From Vibrio halioticoli NBRC 102217 (lineage in GTDB: Bacteria > Pseudomonadota > Gammaproteobacteria > Enterobacterales > Vibrionaceae), in contig NZ_BAUJ01000004.1 of the NCBI RefSeq assembly GCF_000496695.1, positions 150,036 through 214,035 on the forward strand: a stretch of 64,000 nt of DNA, given 5' to 3'. The position numbers and the translations under genes were made by a program. Position 1 is the stretch's first letter; each line of letters starts with the position of its first letter. Under the pieces are notes generated by a model. That model was not told where the DNA came from and ran no database searches. It saw only the letters and a list, made by a program, of their open reading frames with translations. Shown piece by piece: positions 18,181 through 26,557 of this stretch.

Positions 18181-18734
18181 TGAATAAGAAAGTATTATTT
18201 GTCCCTCTGCTGATGTTTATTGTGTTAGCTGCAGTGTTCGCCACTCAGTTAACTCGCAATGCCGATGGTGATGATCCTACTAAGTTGGAATCTGTGTTAA
18301 TCGGTAAAAATGTGCCGGTGTTTAAGCTAGAAGATCTAGAAACTCCAGGGCTATTGCATGACCAAGCCATTTTTTCTGGACAGCCGCTGCTGTTAAACGT
18401 CTGGGCCACATGGTGTCCAACGTGTTATGCCGAACATCAATACCTCAATGAATTATCATCTCAGGGGGTAAAGATCATCGGTTTGAACTACAAAGACGAA
18501 CGTGGCAAAGCCATTAAATGGCTACAAGAGTTGGGCAATCCTTACATGGTCAGTTTGTTCGATGGTAGAGGAATGCTAGGGCTAGATTTGGGCGTGTATG
18601 GCGCACCAGAAACCTTCTTAATTGATGCCAATGGTGTCATTCGTTATCGTCACGTTGGGGATGTTAACGTTAAAAACTGGCAAGAAAAACTAGGCCCTAT
18701 GTATCAAAAAATGCTCGATGAGGTGAAATCATGA
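18180..18734 (+). CDS. ccmG: Periplasmic thioredoxin-like protein CcmG/DsbE
   Basis: A 184-residue membrane-anchored thioredoxin that reduces apocytochrome haem-binding cysteines. The N-terminal anchor covers 5-22; the active site WATWCPTC has Cys79 and Cys82, the CPTC form seen in Escherichia coli CcmG; YGAPETFLIDANG carries the cis-proline region. The stop overlaps ccmH by four bases. Confidence 0.96.
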   Translation: MNKKVLFVPLLMFIVLAAVFATQLTRNADGDDPTKLESVLIGKNVPVFKLEDLETPGLLHDQAIFSGQPLLLNVWATWCPTCYAEHQYLNELSSQGVKIIGLNYKDERGKAIKWLQELGNPYMVSLFDGRGMLGLDLGVYGAPETFLIDANGVIRYRHVGDVNVKNWQEKLGPMYQKMLDEVKS

Positions 18735-19207
18735 AGAAATGGTTTATCGCTATTATCGCCTCTATGATGTTCAGCTTTACCGCACACGCTGTAATTGAAG
18801 TGCATGAGTTTGATACCCCAGAGCAAGAGCTGCAATTTCAAGAGTTGAACCACACTTTGCGTTGCCCTAAGTGTCAGAACAACACTATCGGTGATTCTAA
18901 TGCGGAATTGGCATTAGATCTTCGTGAAAAAGTGTACGAAATGACCAAAGAAGGCAAATCAAAACAAGAAATTGTGGATTATATGGTGGCGCGCTACGGC
19001 AATTTTGTGACCTATAAACCGCCGTTTACCTTAGGTACCGCTATTTTATGGTTGGGACCGGTGTTTGTCGTGCTGATTGGCTTTGGCTTTATCTTAACTC
19101 GAAGCCGACGTAAACCGGCTAAGGCTGCAGGTAATGCCACTTTAAGTGAAGAAGAGCAGCAACGCCTAAATGCTTTGCTAAAAGACGATAATGGAGACAA
19201 CAAATAA
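18731..19207 (+). CDS. ccmH: Cytochrome c maturation protein CcmH (thiol-disulfide subunit)
   Basis: A 158-residue protein with signal peptide (1-20, cleavage after AHA) and the redox motif LRCPKCQ with Cys45 and Cys48. A membrane helix lies near 98-117. In Escherichia coli CcmH is fused to the TPR domain; here that part is the separate ccmI, as usual in Vibrio and Pseudomonas. It passes electrons between CcmG and apocytochrome. The last base of the stop is shared with ccmI. Confidence 0.95.
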   Translation: MKKWFIAIIASMMFSFTAHAVIEVHEFDTPEQELQFQELNHTLRCPKCQNNTIGDSNAELALDLREKVYEMTKEGKSKQEIVDYMVARYGNFVTYKPPFTLGTAILWLGPVFVVLIGFGFILTRSRRKPAKAAGNATLSEEEQQRLNALLKDDNGDNK

Positions 19208-20427
19208 TGACGTTGTTTTGGATTTCTACCTTAGTTATTGTCCTGTTTGCAGCGGCCTTAATTATAATTCCACTAGTTAGAAAGCAAGTGGTTAACGATG
19301 CTGAGCGTCGTGATGAACTCAATAAAACCATTTTTAGAGAACGTGTTGCTGAGTTAGCCGTTGAAGATGAAGAAGGTATTGTGGTTGATAAAGAAGAGTT
19401 GATTGTTGATCTTAAACAGGCACTTCTTGACGACATTCCTGCTGAAAAACAATTGGCTTCTACCAAATTGAGCTCTCCTGTTTTAGTCGCGGTCGTTTCT
19501 GCGGTATTACTACTTGGAGTTTCATACGGCTTTTATGCTAAGTTTGGCGCAATCAATGAGGTTAAACACTGGCAAGATGTTAGTGCTAACTTACCCGCGC
19601 TAAGCAAGAAGTTAATGGATAGTAATGGTCAAACATTAACTGACCAAGAACTAAACGATTTAACGCTAGCACTGAGAACAAATCTTCATAAAAACAGCGA
19701 TGATGCAACCGGTTGGTTATTGCTAGGACGTATTGGTCTTGCCAATCGTGATATGCAAACGGCGATTGGTGCAATGAAGCGAGCGCGTCAATTAGAGCCA
19801 AGTAACGTTGATATTCAGTTAGGACTTGCACAAGCATTGACCTTATCCAATGATGAAGTTGACCAACTTGAATCAGAACGCTTATTACATGACCTGTTGC
19901 GTCAAGACTATGTTGATTTAAGAGTCTTTTCTTTGTTAGCATTCAGCGCCTTTGAAAAACAAGATTATGCAGGTGCCATTCGTTACTGGCGTACCATGCA
20001 ACAGTTAATTGGTGCTGATGATAGCCGTTACGAAATGTTAGAGCGCAGTATCAATAGTGCCCGTAGCAAAATGGGCGGTACTGAAGCCGCTATCCCTGGA
20101 GTGACCAGAATTGGTATTTCCCTCGCCGATAATGTTATTTTGCCAGAGCAAGGCGTGCTGATTGTGTCGGTCCATCGTGAAGATGGTTCACCAATGCCTA
20201 TCGCTGCAGCCCGTTATGGTTTAGGTTCTTTCCCTCGTATGATCATGATGGACGATGGCAATAGCATGCTTGAAGGACTAAAATTATCGAGTTTAGATAA
20301 GTTTATCGTTCGTGCTCGCATAGATACTGATGGCGATGTATCTACTAAGGAAGGCGATTGGTTCGGCGAAAGTGCTGTTACTGCGAAGGGAGAAGATGTA
20401 ACTTTAGTCATTAATAGTCAATACTAA
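19207..20427 (+). CDS. ccmI: Cytochrome c maturation TPR protein CcmI
   Basis: A 406-residue protein. Two N-terminal membrane helices (about 4-22 and 94-113) flank a cytoplasmic loop, followed by TPR repeats (about 140-280) that hold apocytochrome c, and a C-terminal beta-rich domain (about 300-406). It completes the CcmFHI haem lyase. It is the last ccm gene, with a stable hairpin right after it. Confidence 0.92.
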   Translation: MTLFWISTLVIVLFAAALIIIPLVRKQVVNDAERRDELNKTIFRERVAELAVEDEEGIVVDKEELIVDLKQALLDDIPAEKQLASTKLSSPVLVAVVSAVLLLGVSYGFYAKFGAINEVKHWQDVSANLPALSKKLMDSNGQTLTDQELNDLTLALRTNLHKNSDDATGWLLLGRIGLANRDMQTAIGAMKRARQLEPSNVDIQLGLAQALTLSNDEVDQLESERLLHDLLRQDYVDLRVFSLLAFSAFEKQDYAGAIRYWRTMQQLIGADDSRYEMLERSINSARSKMGGTEAAIPGVTRIGISLADNVILPEQGVLIVSVHREDGSPMPIAAARYGLGSFPRMIMMDDGNSMLEGLKLSSLDKFIVRARIDTDGDVSTKEGDWFGESAVTAKGEDVTLVINSQY

Positions 20428-20440
20428 TACTATCAATGAC

Positions 20441-20467
20441 AGGTGTAGTGGCAACGCCGCTACACCT
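20441..20467 (+). terminator. Stable hairpin after the ccm operon
   Basis: A 12-bp stem with one G-U pair around the loop AAC, starting 14 bases after the ccmI stop. The bases that follow (CATTTAATC) lack a strong T run, so it may be a weak terminator or a message-stabilising hairpin ahead of mlaA. Confidence 0.55.
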
Positions 20468-20501
20468 CATTTAATCATTCGAAAGGGAACGGATATCCTA
20501 C

Positions 20502-21287
20502 ATGCGAAAAATCTGGATATTAATTGTTATATTAATGGCTGGCTGTGCCTCTCATTCTCAGCAAGATCAGTCTCAGCAAGATCAGCTGCAACAAGAGAGC
20601 GCAGAGTCTGACTCAGCCGACGTTAATGACCCTTTCGAAGGTTTTAACCGCATTATGTGGGATTTCAACTATGAAATCCTCGACCCTTATTTTGTACGCC
20701 CTGTATCGCTGACTTATACCGGTTATACCCCTCGTTTTATTCGTACCGGAATCAGCAACTTCTTAGCCAACCTCGATGAACCCGCAAGTGTGGTCAATAA
20801 CTTATTGATGGGCAATGGTGGTCTTGCTTTAACTCATTTAAATCGTTTCTGGATAAATACCACGTTTGGTGTTGCGGGGCTATACGATGCTGCATCCCAA
20901 GGCGGTATTGCGAAGCAAGATGAGCGCGCATTTGGTGACGTATTAGGCAAATGGGGCGTTGGCAATGGTTGGTACTTTGTCTTTCCTGCCTATGGCCCTT
21001 GGACGCTGCGAGAGGGGGGAGACTTTGCCGATGGTCTTTACCCACCTCTATCTTACTTAAACTTCTGGGCAGGGCTTGGTAAGTGGGTATTTGAGGGGAT
21101 GGAAACACGCTCGGCGTTAGTGTCTCAAGAAAGTACTCTTGAAAACTCCCCTGATCCTTATGTGTTGACTCGTGATGTGTTCTTACAGCGCAGAGCCTAT
21201 AAAGCAGAGGTGACCGACGAAGAAGCAGTAGATGAAGATCAAGAAGATTATCTTGATAGTTATCTTGACGACGAAGACGACTTTTAA
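20502..21287 (+). CDS. mlaA: Phospholipid-binding lipoprotein MlaA (VacJ)
   Basis: A 261-residue outer-membrane lipoprotein that takes misplaced phospholipid from the outer leaflet for retrograde transport by the Mla system. Lipobox LMAGC gives Cys15. The MlaA domain begins DPFEGFNRIMWDFNYEILDP and includes LANLDEPASVVNNLLMG and GPWTLREGGDFADG. Between lipobox and domain is a Gln/Asp-rich spacer coded by two exact 15-base direct repeats (20556-20585). The acidic tail EDYLDSYLDDEDDF is usual for Vibrio forms. Other mla genes are not in the window. Confidence 0.95.
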   Translation: MRKIWILIVILMAGCASHSQQDQSQQDQLQQESAESDSADVNDPFEGFNRIMWDFNYEILDPYFVRPVSLTYTGYTPRFIRTGISNFLANLDEPASVVNNLLMGNGGLALTHLNRFWINTTFGVAGLYDAASQGGIAKQDERAFGDVLGKWGVGNGWYFVFPAYGPWTLREGGDFADGLYPPLSYLNFWAGLGKWVFEGMETRSALVSQESTLENSPDPYVLTRDVFLQRRAYKAEVTDEEAVDEDQEDYLDSYLDDEDDF

Positions 21288-21406
21288 GCTGCATACATCA
21301 TAAAATTTGCAGACAATCCTCTTTATACGTGTAATTCTTTTGTGCAGTTAACTGCTAGGTGAAGTTATTCACTGCTGTTGTTTATCAGACAGACACTAGG
21401 TTTCTT

Positions 21407-22093
21407 ATGCATCTCGAAAAATTCTCCGATATTTATCGCCGTGCTTCTCATCGTAAAGGTGGCGACGCACAGCTTGAGTTTAGGCTCACTCATCCTTTAA
21501 CTTCCGATGAAATTAAACAAATTCCCGATGATCGCTGGTTATCTGAATTCAGCATGAAGGTATTTCAATGCGGCATTTCATGGAAAGTCGTCAGAGACAA
21601 ATGGCCTAATTTTGAGGAACTATTCTTTGAGTTTAAGCCCGAATTATTATTGATGCTTTCTGATGAGCATTGGGAAATGAAAGCTAAAGAGCCCAAAATC
21701 ATCCGTCATTTAACTAAAGTAATGACCATCAAAACCAACGCTGAAATGTTGATGAACGCTCGCCTTGATCACGGTTCTTTTTCACAGATGGTGGCGAATT
21801 GGCCGGCAGAAAATATCACCGAATTGTGGGACTACTTAAAGAAAAATGGCAGTCGTTTAGGGGGTAATACTGGCGCTTATGCATTACGTGAGATGGGCGT
21901 AGATACCTTCATTTTATCTTCAGATGTAGAAAGTTACCTGCGTAGTTACGATATTATAGATGGCGGTCGTGATACCAAGAAATCACGTTTGGCGGCCAAT
22001 AAAGCCTTTTGTCACTGGCAAAAAGAGTCAGGCAGAAGTATGAGTGAAATTAGTCAGATCATTGCATTTAGTTGCGGGGATAATCGGGTTTAG
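21407..22093 (+). CDS. DNA-3-methyladenine glycosylase I-family protein
   Basis: A 228-residue protein resembling Tag-type glycosylases of the helix-hairpin-helix superfamily, which excise alkylated adenine from DNA. Supporting segments are WLSEFSMKVFQCGISWKVVR (compare the SGLSW segment of Tag), FFEFKPELLLMLSDEHWE, and LGGNTGAYALREMGVDTFIL with a later AANKAFCHWQ. I chose the ATG at 21407 because residues before it are unlike the family. It is a diverged branch, longer than Escherichia coli Tag (187 residues), and the zinc-binding residues of Tag are not obvious, so substrate range is uncertain. Confidence 0.78.
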   Translation: MHLEKFSDIYRRASHRKGGDAQLEFRLTHPLTSDEIKQIPDDRWLSEFSMKVFQCGISWKVVRDKWPNFEELFFEFKPELLLMLSDEHWEMKAKEPKIIRHLTKVMTIKTNAEMLMNARLDHGSFSQMVANWPAENITELWDYLKKNGSRLGGNTGAYALREMGVDTFILSSDVESYLRSYDIIDGGRDTKKSRLAANKAFCHWQKESGRSMSEISQIIAFSCGDNRV

Positions 22094-22136
22094 ATTAATT
22101 ACTGACGACAGATTGTTACTGACTTATCTATAAATA

Positions 22137-22172
22137 GAAAAGGTGTTGAGATTGCTCTCAACACCTTTTTTT
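22137..22172. terminator. Bidirectional terminator between the glycosylase gene and fadL
   Basis: A 13-bp perfect stem (AAAAGGTGTTGAG and complement) with a six-base loop, flanked by A on the left and seven T on the right, between convergent genes. It can serve both strands. Confidence 0.9.
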
Positions 22173-22203
22173 AAACGCTAGCTAATATACTTAAACGTTT
22201 ATA

Positions 22204-23460
22204 TTAGAAGCTTTGGCTGTACTGTAGACCGACTAGGATTGCATCAGCACGAGTGGTTGCTGTAAGTACGGTTGTTTGACCTGTAGAATCAAGCTCTTGA
22301 ACTTCTTGATCTGCACCGATTAGGTAAGTAATACCGAAGTCTAGTGTAGAGTCAGCAGTGAAGTGGTAACTTGCACCAGCAGAGATCCAGTTACGGTCAG
22401 AATCTGGTACAGCGATAGAGGTCAACTCATCTTGAGCACTGGTATCGTGCATGTAGCCTGTACGTAGCTCAACTTTGTCAGTAACGTACCAAGTACCACC
22501 GATAGCGAAGTGCCATCCGTCCTGCCATTGGTATTGCTTATTGTATGAGCCTTGTTGTACGCCACCACTTAGGTTCTCAAAATCAATCTCGTCAAATGCA
22601 CTCCAACCAATCCATTGCACAGAGTAGTGCACTGCGAAATCAGTGTCTTTAATGCGGTTGTAACCTGAGAACTCAACCATGTCTGGTAGAGGTAGGTCAA
22701 TTTTTTGACTCTTGTCATCTTCTACAGAGATGTCAGGGGAGTAACGGTAAGATAAACCCCAACGGTTGTTTTGATCCAATTCGTAAACAGTACCAACGTT
22801 GAAACCTACAGCCCAACCATCTGCATCTTCCACATCAACAAATTGCTGACCTGCAAATGAAGGTGGTAAAATTCCACCTGCGATTAGTTCGTTCGTGCCA
22901 CGGCGGAAAGTGCCTTGACCATAGATAACATCAAGACCTGCACCAAGGCTCCACTGCTCGTTTAGACGGTATGAACCAGCCAGACCAATATTCATGCTCT
23001 TAATGTCTGTTTCGCCACCGTAGGCTGAGTTGTTATAAACAGTGCTACCAGAGAAATCAGTACTAGTGCCGAAGTTAGAGTAAGCATTGATACCCACAGC
23101 AAACTTCTCGTTGATAGGTACGATAAGGTGAATGTTAGGTGCAACTGAAGTTCCGCCTACATCATCATAATCTGGGTTGCCGACAGGGGAACCAGTATAT
23201 TGTGAGTCTGTAACGGCAATATCAGTAACAATTGCTTCGAAACCAAGCGACAAAGATGTTTTATCAAAAAGGGCCATCGTTGCTGGGTTACGAGCCATAG
23301 AAGACGCGTTGTCTGCGATTACTGCGTCACCTGCGAATGCACGACCAATACCAGTAGCTGATTGTGCGTTAAGTTGGAAGCCAGCAGCATGTGCTTGTGA
23401 GGTAGCTGCAACTACTGCAACTGCAAGTAGGGAGCGTTTAAGAGTACGCATCTTATTCAT
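22204..23460 (-). CDS. fadL: Long-chain fatty acid outer-membrane transporter FadL
   Basis: A 418-residue outer-membrane beta-barrel that takes up long-chain fatty acids. The signal peptide ends SQAHA at residue 25, followed by AGFQLNAQSATGIGRAFAGD, the FadL N-terminal plug signature with its GxGRA turn, then NPATMALFDK. The C-terminus ends in aromatic Phe (YSQSF), the barrel insertion signal. Ribosome site AAGGAAA precedes the ATG. Next to fadIJ and with a FadR-like site upstream, it belongs to a fatty acid uptake and breakdown cluster. Vibrios usually carry several fadL paralogues. Confidence 0.95.
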   Translation of the reverse strand: MNKMRTLKRSLLAVAVVAATSQAHAAGFQLNAQSATGIGRAFAGDAVIADNASSMARNPATMALFDKTSLSLGFEAIVTDIAVTDSQYTGSPVGNPDYDDVGGTSVAPNIHLIVPINEKFAVGINAYSNFGTSTDFSGSTVYNNSAYGGETDIKSMNIGLAGSYRLNEQWSLGAGLDVIYGQGTFRRGTNELIAGGILPPSFAGQQFVDVEDADGWAVGFNVGTVYELDQNNRWGLSYRYSPDISVEDDKSQKIDLPLPDMVEFSGYNRIKDTDFAVHYSVQWIGWSAFDEIDFENLSGGVQQGSYNKQYQWQDGWHFAIGGTWYVTDKVELRTGYMHDTSAQDELTSIAVPDSDRNWISAGASYHFTADSTLDFGITYLIGADQEVQELDSTGQTTVLTATTRADAILVGLQYSQSF

Positions 23461-23552
23461 TAATAATTTCCTTTTGTTTTACGCTAAAATCCTAGCGTAT
23501 CAACCGGTCTTAAATTTCGAAGTCGGCTGATACTATTGCTAAATATAGTTTT

Positions 23553-23569
23553 AACAACTCAGACCACTA
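23553..23569 (-). promoter_or_regulatory. Candidate FadR operator upstream of fadL
   Basis: On the minus strand the 17 bases read TAGTGGTCTGAGTTGTT; 12 of 16 defined positions match the FadR consensus AACTGGTCNGACCAGTT. It lies about 93-109 bases before the fadL start. FadR is the acyl-CoA-responsive regulator of fad genes. No clear -35/-10 pair could be placed, so the regulatory effect is not shown. Confidence 0.55.
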
Positions 23570-23690
23570 CTAAAAATAGTGCGTTTGTTCATTTTTGCGA
23601 CAAAAAAGGCTTAATTTTAGCTATTTATTGTGTTACTTAGAGTTATTGCTCTAAATCAATGATTGGTGCGATAAATTAGTAGAAATTGAT

Positions 23691-23721
23691 AACCCCTTAA
23701 CATATCTACATGTAAGGGGTT
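23691..23721 (-). terminator. Hairpin after the anti-sigma gene
   Basis: A 9-bp perfect stem (AACCCCTTA with its complement) around a 13-base loop that can extend by CAT/ATG pairing after a bulge. It starts 20 bases past the anti-sigma stop on the minus strand. The T run after it is weak, so some transcripts may read on toward fadL. Confidence 0.5.
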
Positions 23722-23741
23722 GAAATTATAGAGATAATTAT

Positions 23742-24464
23742 TTAGGAGAGAGGTTTTATTATTTTAGATAACTGTTTTGCAATATCTGTAACATTTTCAC
23801 CCTCTTCGCCGACCAAAATCATGGAGGCAGAGCCTATGGGCATTACAGCACCGGACAGCTTATTTTCATGAAAGTTCACTGACTGATCGGAGCTAACATC
23901 GGTAATAAACAGCGTAATTCGCCCTTTTTCACCCTGAAAAACCATGTGCAAGGCGTTATTTCCACCAAATCCACAGTGATTTAAGTAGTAGACATGGTAA
24001 GGGAAGGTTTCCGTAAACTGATAAGCAAAAGGCGTCAATTTGGTATTAATTTGACTGGACTGTACTTGCTCATCAAGTTTGTCGGTAAATGGGCGTTCAT
24101 CAATCACATGTTTTACCGCAGTATCAGCCAAACTGGCATGAGCGCTAGAAACAATCTCAGGAGTCAAATTAAATTGACCCACTAATACGCCAACAGCAAA
24201 AGCAACGGATGCGGCAATCGCAAAACTGCGTTTGGCGAAAGTTGGTCGCACTACGTTAGTTTCACCGCTCTGGTTGAACAAAATCTTATCCGCCAAATTA
24301 TCAGGTACATCGATACGCATTGCTTGCTCGATTCTGGCGTCTAAGCTCAGTATATCGTCAGTAAACTTGGCATTTTGTTCACTGCTGGCAATCGCATTGA
24401 GTAACTCTTCGTCTCTCGTTTTCGGATCCGACATAATACGGCGGCGAAATTCTAAATCATCCAT
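23742..24464 (-). CDS. Anti-sigma-factor-like membrane protein (DUF3379 type)
   Basis: A 240-residue protein with a cytoplasmic N-terminal part (about 1-78), one membrane helix SFAIAASVAFAVGVLVGQF near 81-99, and a periplasmic domain ending in MVFQGEKGRITLFITD and ASMILVGEEGENV. The layout fits a membrane anti-sigma factor. Its start (after AGGGGAGG) overlaps the end of the upstream ECF sigma gene by eight bases, so the two are translationally coupled. The family is best known to me as a conserved Vibrio/Shewanella protein paired with this sigma factor; direct anti-sigma activity is inference. Confidence 0.75.
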   Translation of the reverse strand: MDDLEFRRRIMSDPKTRDEELLNAIASSEQNAKFTDDILSLDARIEQAMRIDVPDNLADKILFNQSGETNVVRPTFAKRSFAIAASVAFAVGVLVGQFNLTPEIVSSAHASLADTAVKHVIDERPFTDKLDEQVQSSQINTKLTPFAYQFTETFPYHVYYLNHCGFGGNNALHMVFQGEKGRITLFITDVSSDQSVNFHENKLSGAVMPIGSASMILVGEEGENVTDIAKQLSKIIKPLS

Positions 24465-25038
24465 TTTGCCTCCCCTGATTTGAAGTGGTTGAATCTAGTA
24501 ATTCTTTTAGTTGGTTTCTGGCCCTAAATAGGCGGGTCATCACGGTGTTTTTATTCAGTTCTAAGATATCGCCAATTTCTTCACCACTGAATCCGCCAAC
24601 AACTTGTAAAAACAACGGCTCACGATATTCCAAATCAAGACGCATAATTTGAGCTTGTAGCCACTCACTTTGATGAAATCCATCATCGCTAATATGTGCT
24701 TCATTCCCAGGATCGTCGATATCAACAAGATCTAACTGCTTTCTTTCAAAGCGTCGTGCGTTCTCACGCCTTAATATGGTGATAAGCCATGATTTAGCCG
24801 CTTTTTCGTCTAAAAGAGAATCTAACGCTTTCCATGCACGCAGGCAGGTTTCTTGTACAAGATCTTCTGCGATAGAACGATCTTTACATAACCAATAAGC
24901 GTAACGAAACAGGTCTCTGTGATAAGCGCGTACGAGCGCTTCGTATCTTCTTTGTTTATCCATATTAGAGTTGACCTGAGAGAGCGACTTTTTCTTTCGA
25001 GATTTCGCTTTCCTGTCGAAAATCTGCATAAGTCCCAC
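24457..25038 (-). CDS. ECF-subfamily RNA polymerase sigma factor
   Basis: A 193-residue sigma-70 family protein of the RpoE-like ECF group. Region 2 is seen in HRDLFRYAYWLCKDRSIAED and the following LVQETCLRAWKAL; region 4 in YREPLFLQVVGGFSGEEIGD then LNKNTVMTRLFRARNQLKEL. I chose the GTG at 25038 because AAGGAG lies five bases before it; the ATG at 24963, giving MDKQRRYEALVRAYH, would better match a minimal ECF factor and remains possible. It is divergent from fadI and shares a 211-base control region with it, and overlaps the putative anti-sigma gene. The signal it answers is unknown. Confidence 0.88.
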   Translation of the reverse strand: MGLMQIFDRKAKSRKKKSLSQVNSNMDKQRRYEALVRAYHRDLFRYAYWLCKDRSIAEDLVQETCLRAWKALDSLLDEKAAKSWLITILRRENARRFERKQLDLVDIDDPGNEAHISDDGFHQSEWLQAQIMRLDLEYREPLFLQVVGGFSGEEIGDILELNKNTVMTRLFRARNQLKELLDSTTSNQGRQNG

Positions 25039-25217
25039 ACAAGCTCCTTTTTTATGTGTGTCTAGGTTCTTATGAACTGTACAAGAATATAAAATGGACG
25101 CAAACACAATATGTAGATGAATTGCGTCTTATCAATTAACTAATTTGGTGATGGCAGCCACATTTAAGATCTAATTCAATTACACACTTTGATTTTATTA
25201 ACAATTTCATTACAATG

Positions 25218-25234
25218 TTGAGGTCTGACCTCTT
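25218..25234. promoter_or_regulatory. Palindromic FadR-like operator between the sigma gene and fadI
   Basis: The 17 bases TTGAGGTCTGACCTCTT contain the perfect palindrome GAGGTCTGACCTC with the invariant FadR core GGTCNGACC; only flanking positions differ from CTGGTCNGACCAG. It is centred at 25226, 24 bases before the fadI ATG, where a bound repressor would block transcription. It also lies in the leader region of the divergent sigma gene. Confidence 0.75.
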
Positions 25235-25249
25235 AACTAAGGAAGTGTG

Positions 25250-26557
25250 ATGGGATTACAGCAGTTAACTACTCGGCAGGGAGATAGGGTAGCAGTGGTG
25301 GCAGGGTTAAGAACCCCCTTTGCCAGACAAAGCACTGAACTAAAAGACATGCCTGCGTTAGATCTTGGCAAGATGGTGGTCAGCGAAATGCTTGCTCGTA
25401 CCGATATTGATGCCTCATTAATTGAACAAGTGGTGTTTGGACAAGTGATTCAAATGCCGGCTGCGCCAAATATTGCTCGAGAAATCGTGCTAGGCACAGG
25501 AATGAACATCAATACCGATGCCTACAGTGTTACTCGTGCCTGCGCCACTAGCTTTCAGGCGACAGCCAATGTTGTTGAATCGATTCTCGCAGGTAACATC
25601 GAAGTGGGTATTGCTGGGGGGGCAGATTCCTCGTCCGTTTTACCAATTGGTGTGACTAAATCTTTAGCCGCAAACTTATTGGCGCTGAGTAAAGCGCGCA
25701 CTTTGCCACAGAAGCTCAAAGTGATGAGCCGTCTTAAAATGAAAGATCTTATGCCTGTGCCTCCGGCGGTAGCAGAGTATTCAACCGGTTTGTCTATGGG
25801 GCAAACCGCAGAGCAGATGGCGAAGACTCACTCTATTTCTCGCGCAGACCAAGATGCACTGGCGCATCGCTCACACGCCTTTGCCGCTAACGCATGGAAC
25901 GAAGGGAAAATTCGCGACGAAGTGATGACCGCCTATCCTGAACCTTATAAAAAATGGATTGATACGGACAACAACATCCGCTTTGATTCCACCATCGAAG
26001 GTTACGCGAAATTACGTCCCGCCTTTGATCGCCAATTTGGTTCAGTTACCGCCGCTAACTCAACGCCACTGACTGACGGCGCTGCGGCCATTATGCTAAT
26101 GACGGAAAGTAAAGCCAAAGCGCTCGGGCTTGAGATTCTGGGTTATATTCGTTCTTATGCCTTTTCGGCAACGGGTGTTGAAAAAGATATGTTGATGGGG
26201 CCGTCGTACGCTACGCCGATTGCCCTCGATCGTGCGGGGCTAACCTTGAACGATCTGACTCTGATTGATATGCATGAAGCTTTTGCCGCGCAAGCACTGG
26301 CCAATGTGAAAATGTTTGCCAGTAACAAATTTGCTCAACAAAAACTCGGCAGAGACAAAGCGATTGGCGAGATTGATATGGATAAGTTCAATGTCTTGGG
26401 CGGCTCTATAGCCTACGGACATCCATTTGCCGCCACAGGCGCGCGTATGATCACTCAAACATTAAGAGAGCTTAAACGACAAGGCGGAGGCTTTGGTCTC
26501 AATACCGCCTGTGCCGCTGGTGGACTTGGCGCGGCAATGATTTTGGAGGTGGAATAA
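25250..26557 (+). CDS. fadI: 3-ketoacyl-CoA thiolase FadI
   Basis: A 435-residue thiolase, the beta subunit of the FadIJ beta-oxidation complex, cleaving 3-ketoacyl-CoA to acetyl-CoA and a shortened acyl-CoA. The acylated cysteine is Cys98 in [10 protein letters not shown]; the C-terminal [16 protein letters not shown] and [13 protein letters not shown] carry the catalytic His and second Cys. The ATG at 25250 is five bases after AAGGAA; the GTG one codon earlier is too close to that ribosome site. FadI rather than FadA is indicated by length and by lying before fadJ. Its stop shares a base with the fadJ start. Confidence 0.95.
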   Translation: MGLQQLTTRQGDRVAVVAGLRTPFARQSTELKDMPALDLGKMVVSEMLARTDIDASLIEQVVFGQVIQMPAAPNIAREIVLGTGMNINTDAYSVTRACATSFQATANVVESILAGNIEVGIAGGADSSSVLPIGVTKSLAANLLALSKARTLPQKLKVMSRLKMKDLMPVPPAVAEYSTGLSMGQTAEQMAKTHSISRADQDALAHRSHAFAANAWNEGKIRDEVMTAYPEPYKKWIDTDNNIRFDSTIEGYAKLRPAFDRQFGSVTAANSTPLTDGAAAIMLMTESKAKALGLEILGYIRSYAFSATGVEKDMLMGPSYATPIALDRAGLTLNDLTLIDMHEAFAAQALANVKMFASNKFAQQKLGRDKAIGEIDMDKFNVLGGSIAYGHPFAATGARMITQTLRELKRQGGGFGLNTACAAGGLGAAMILEVE

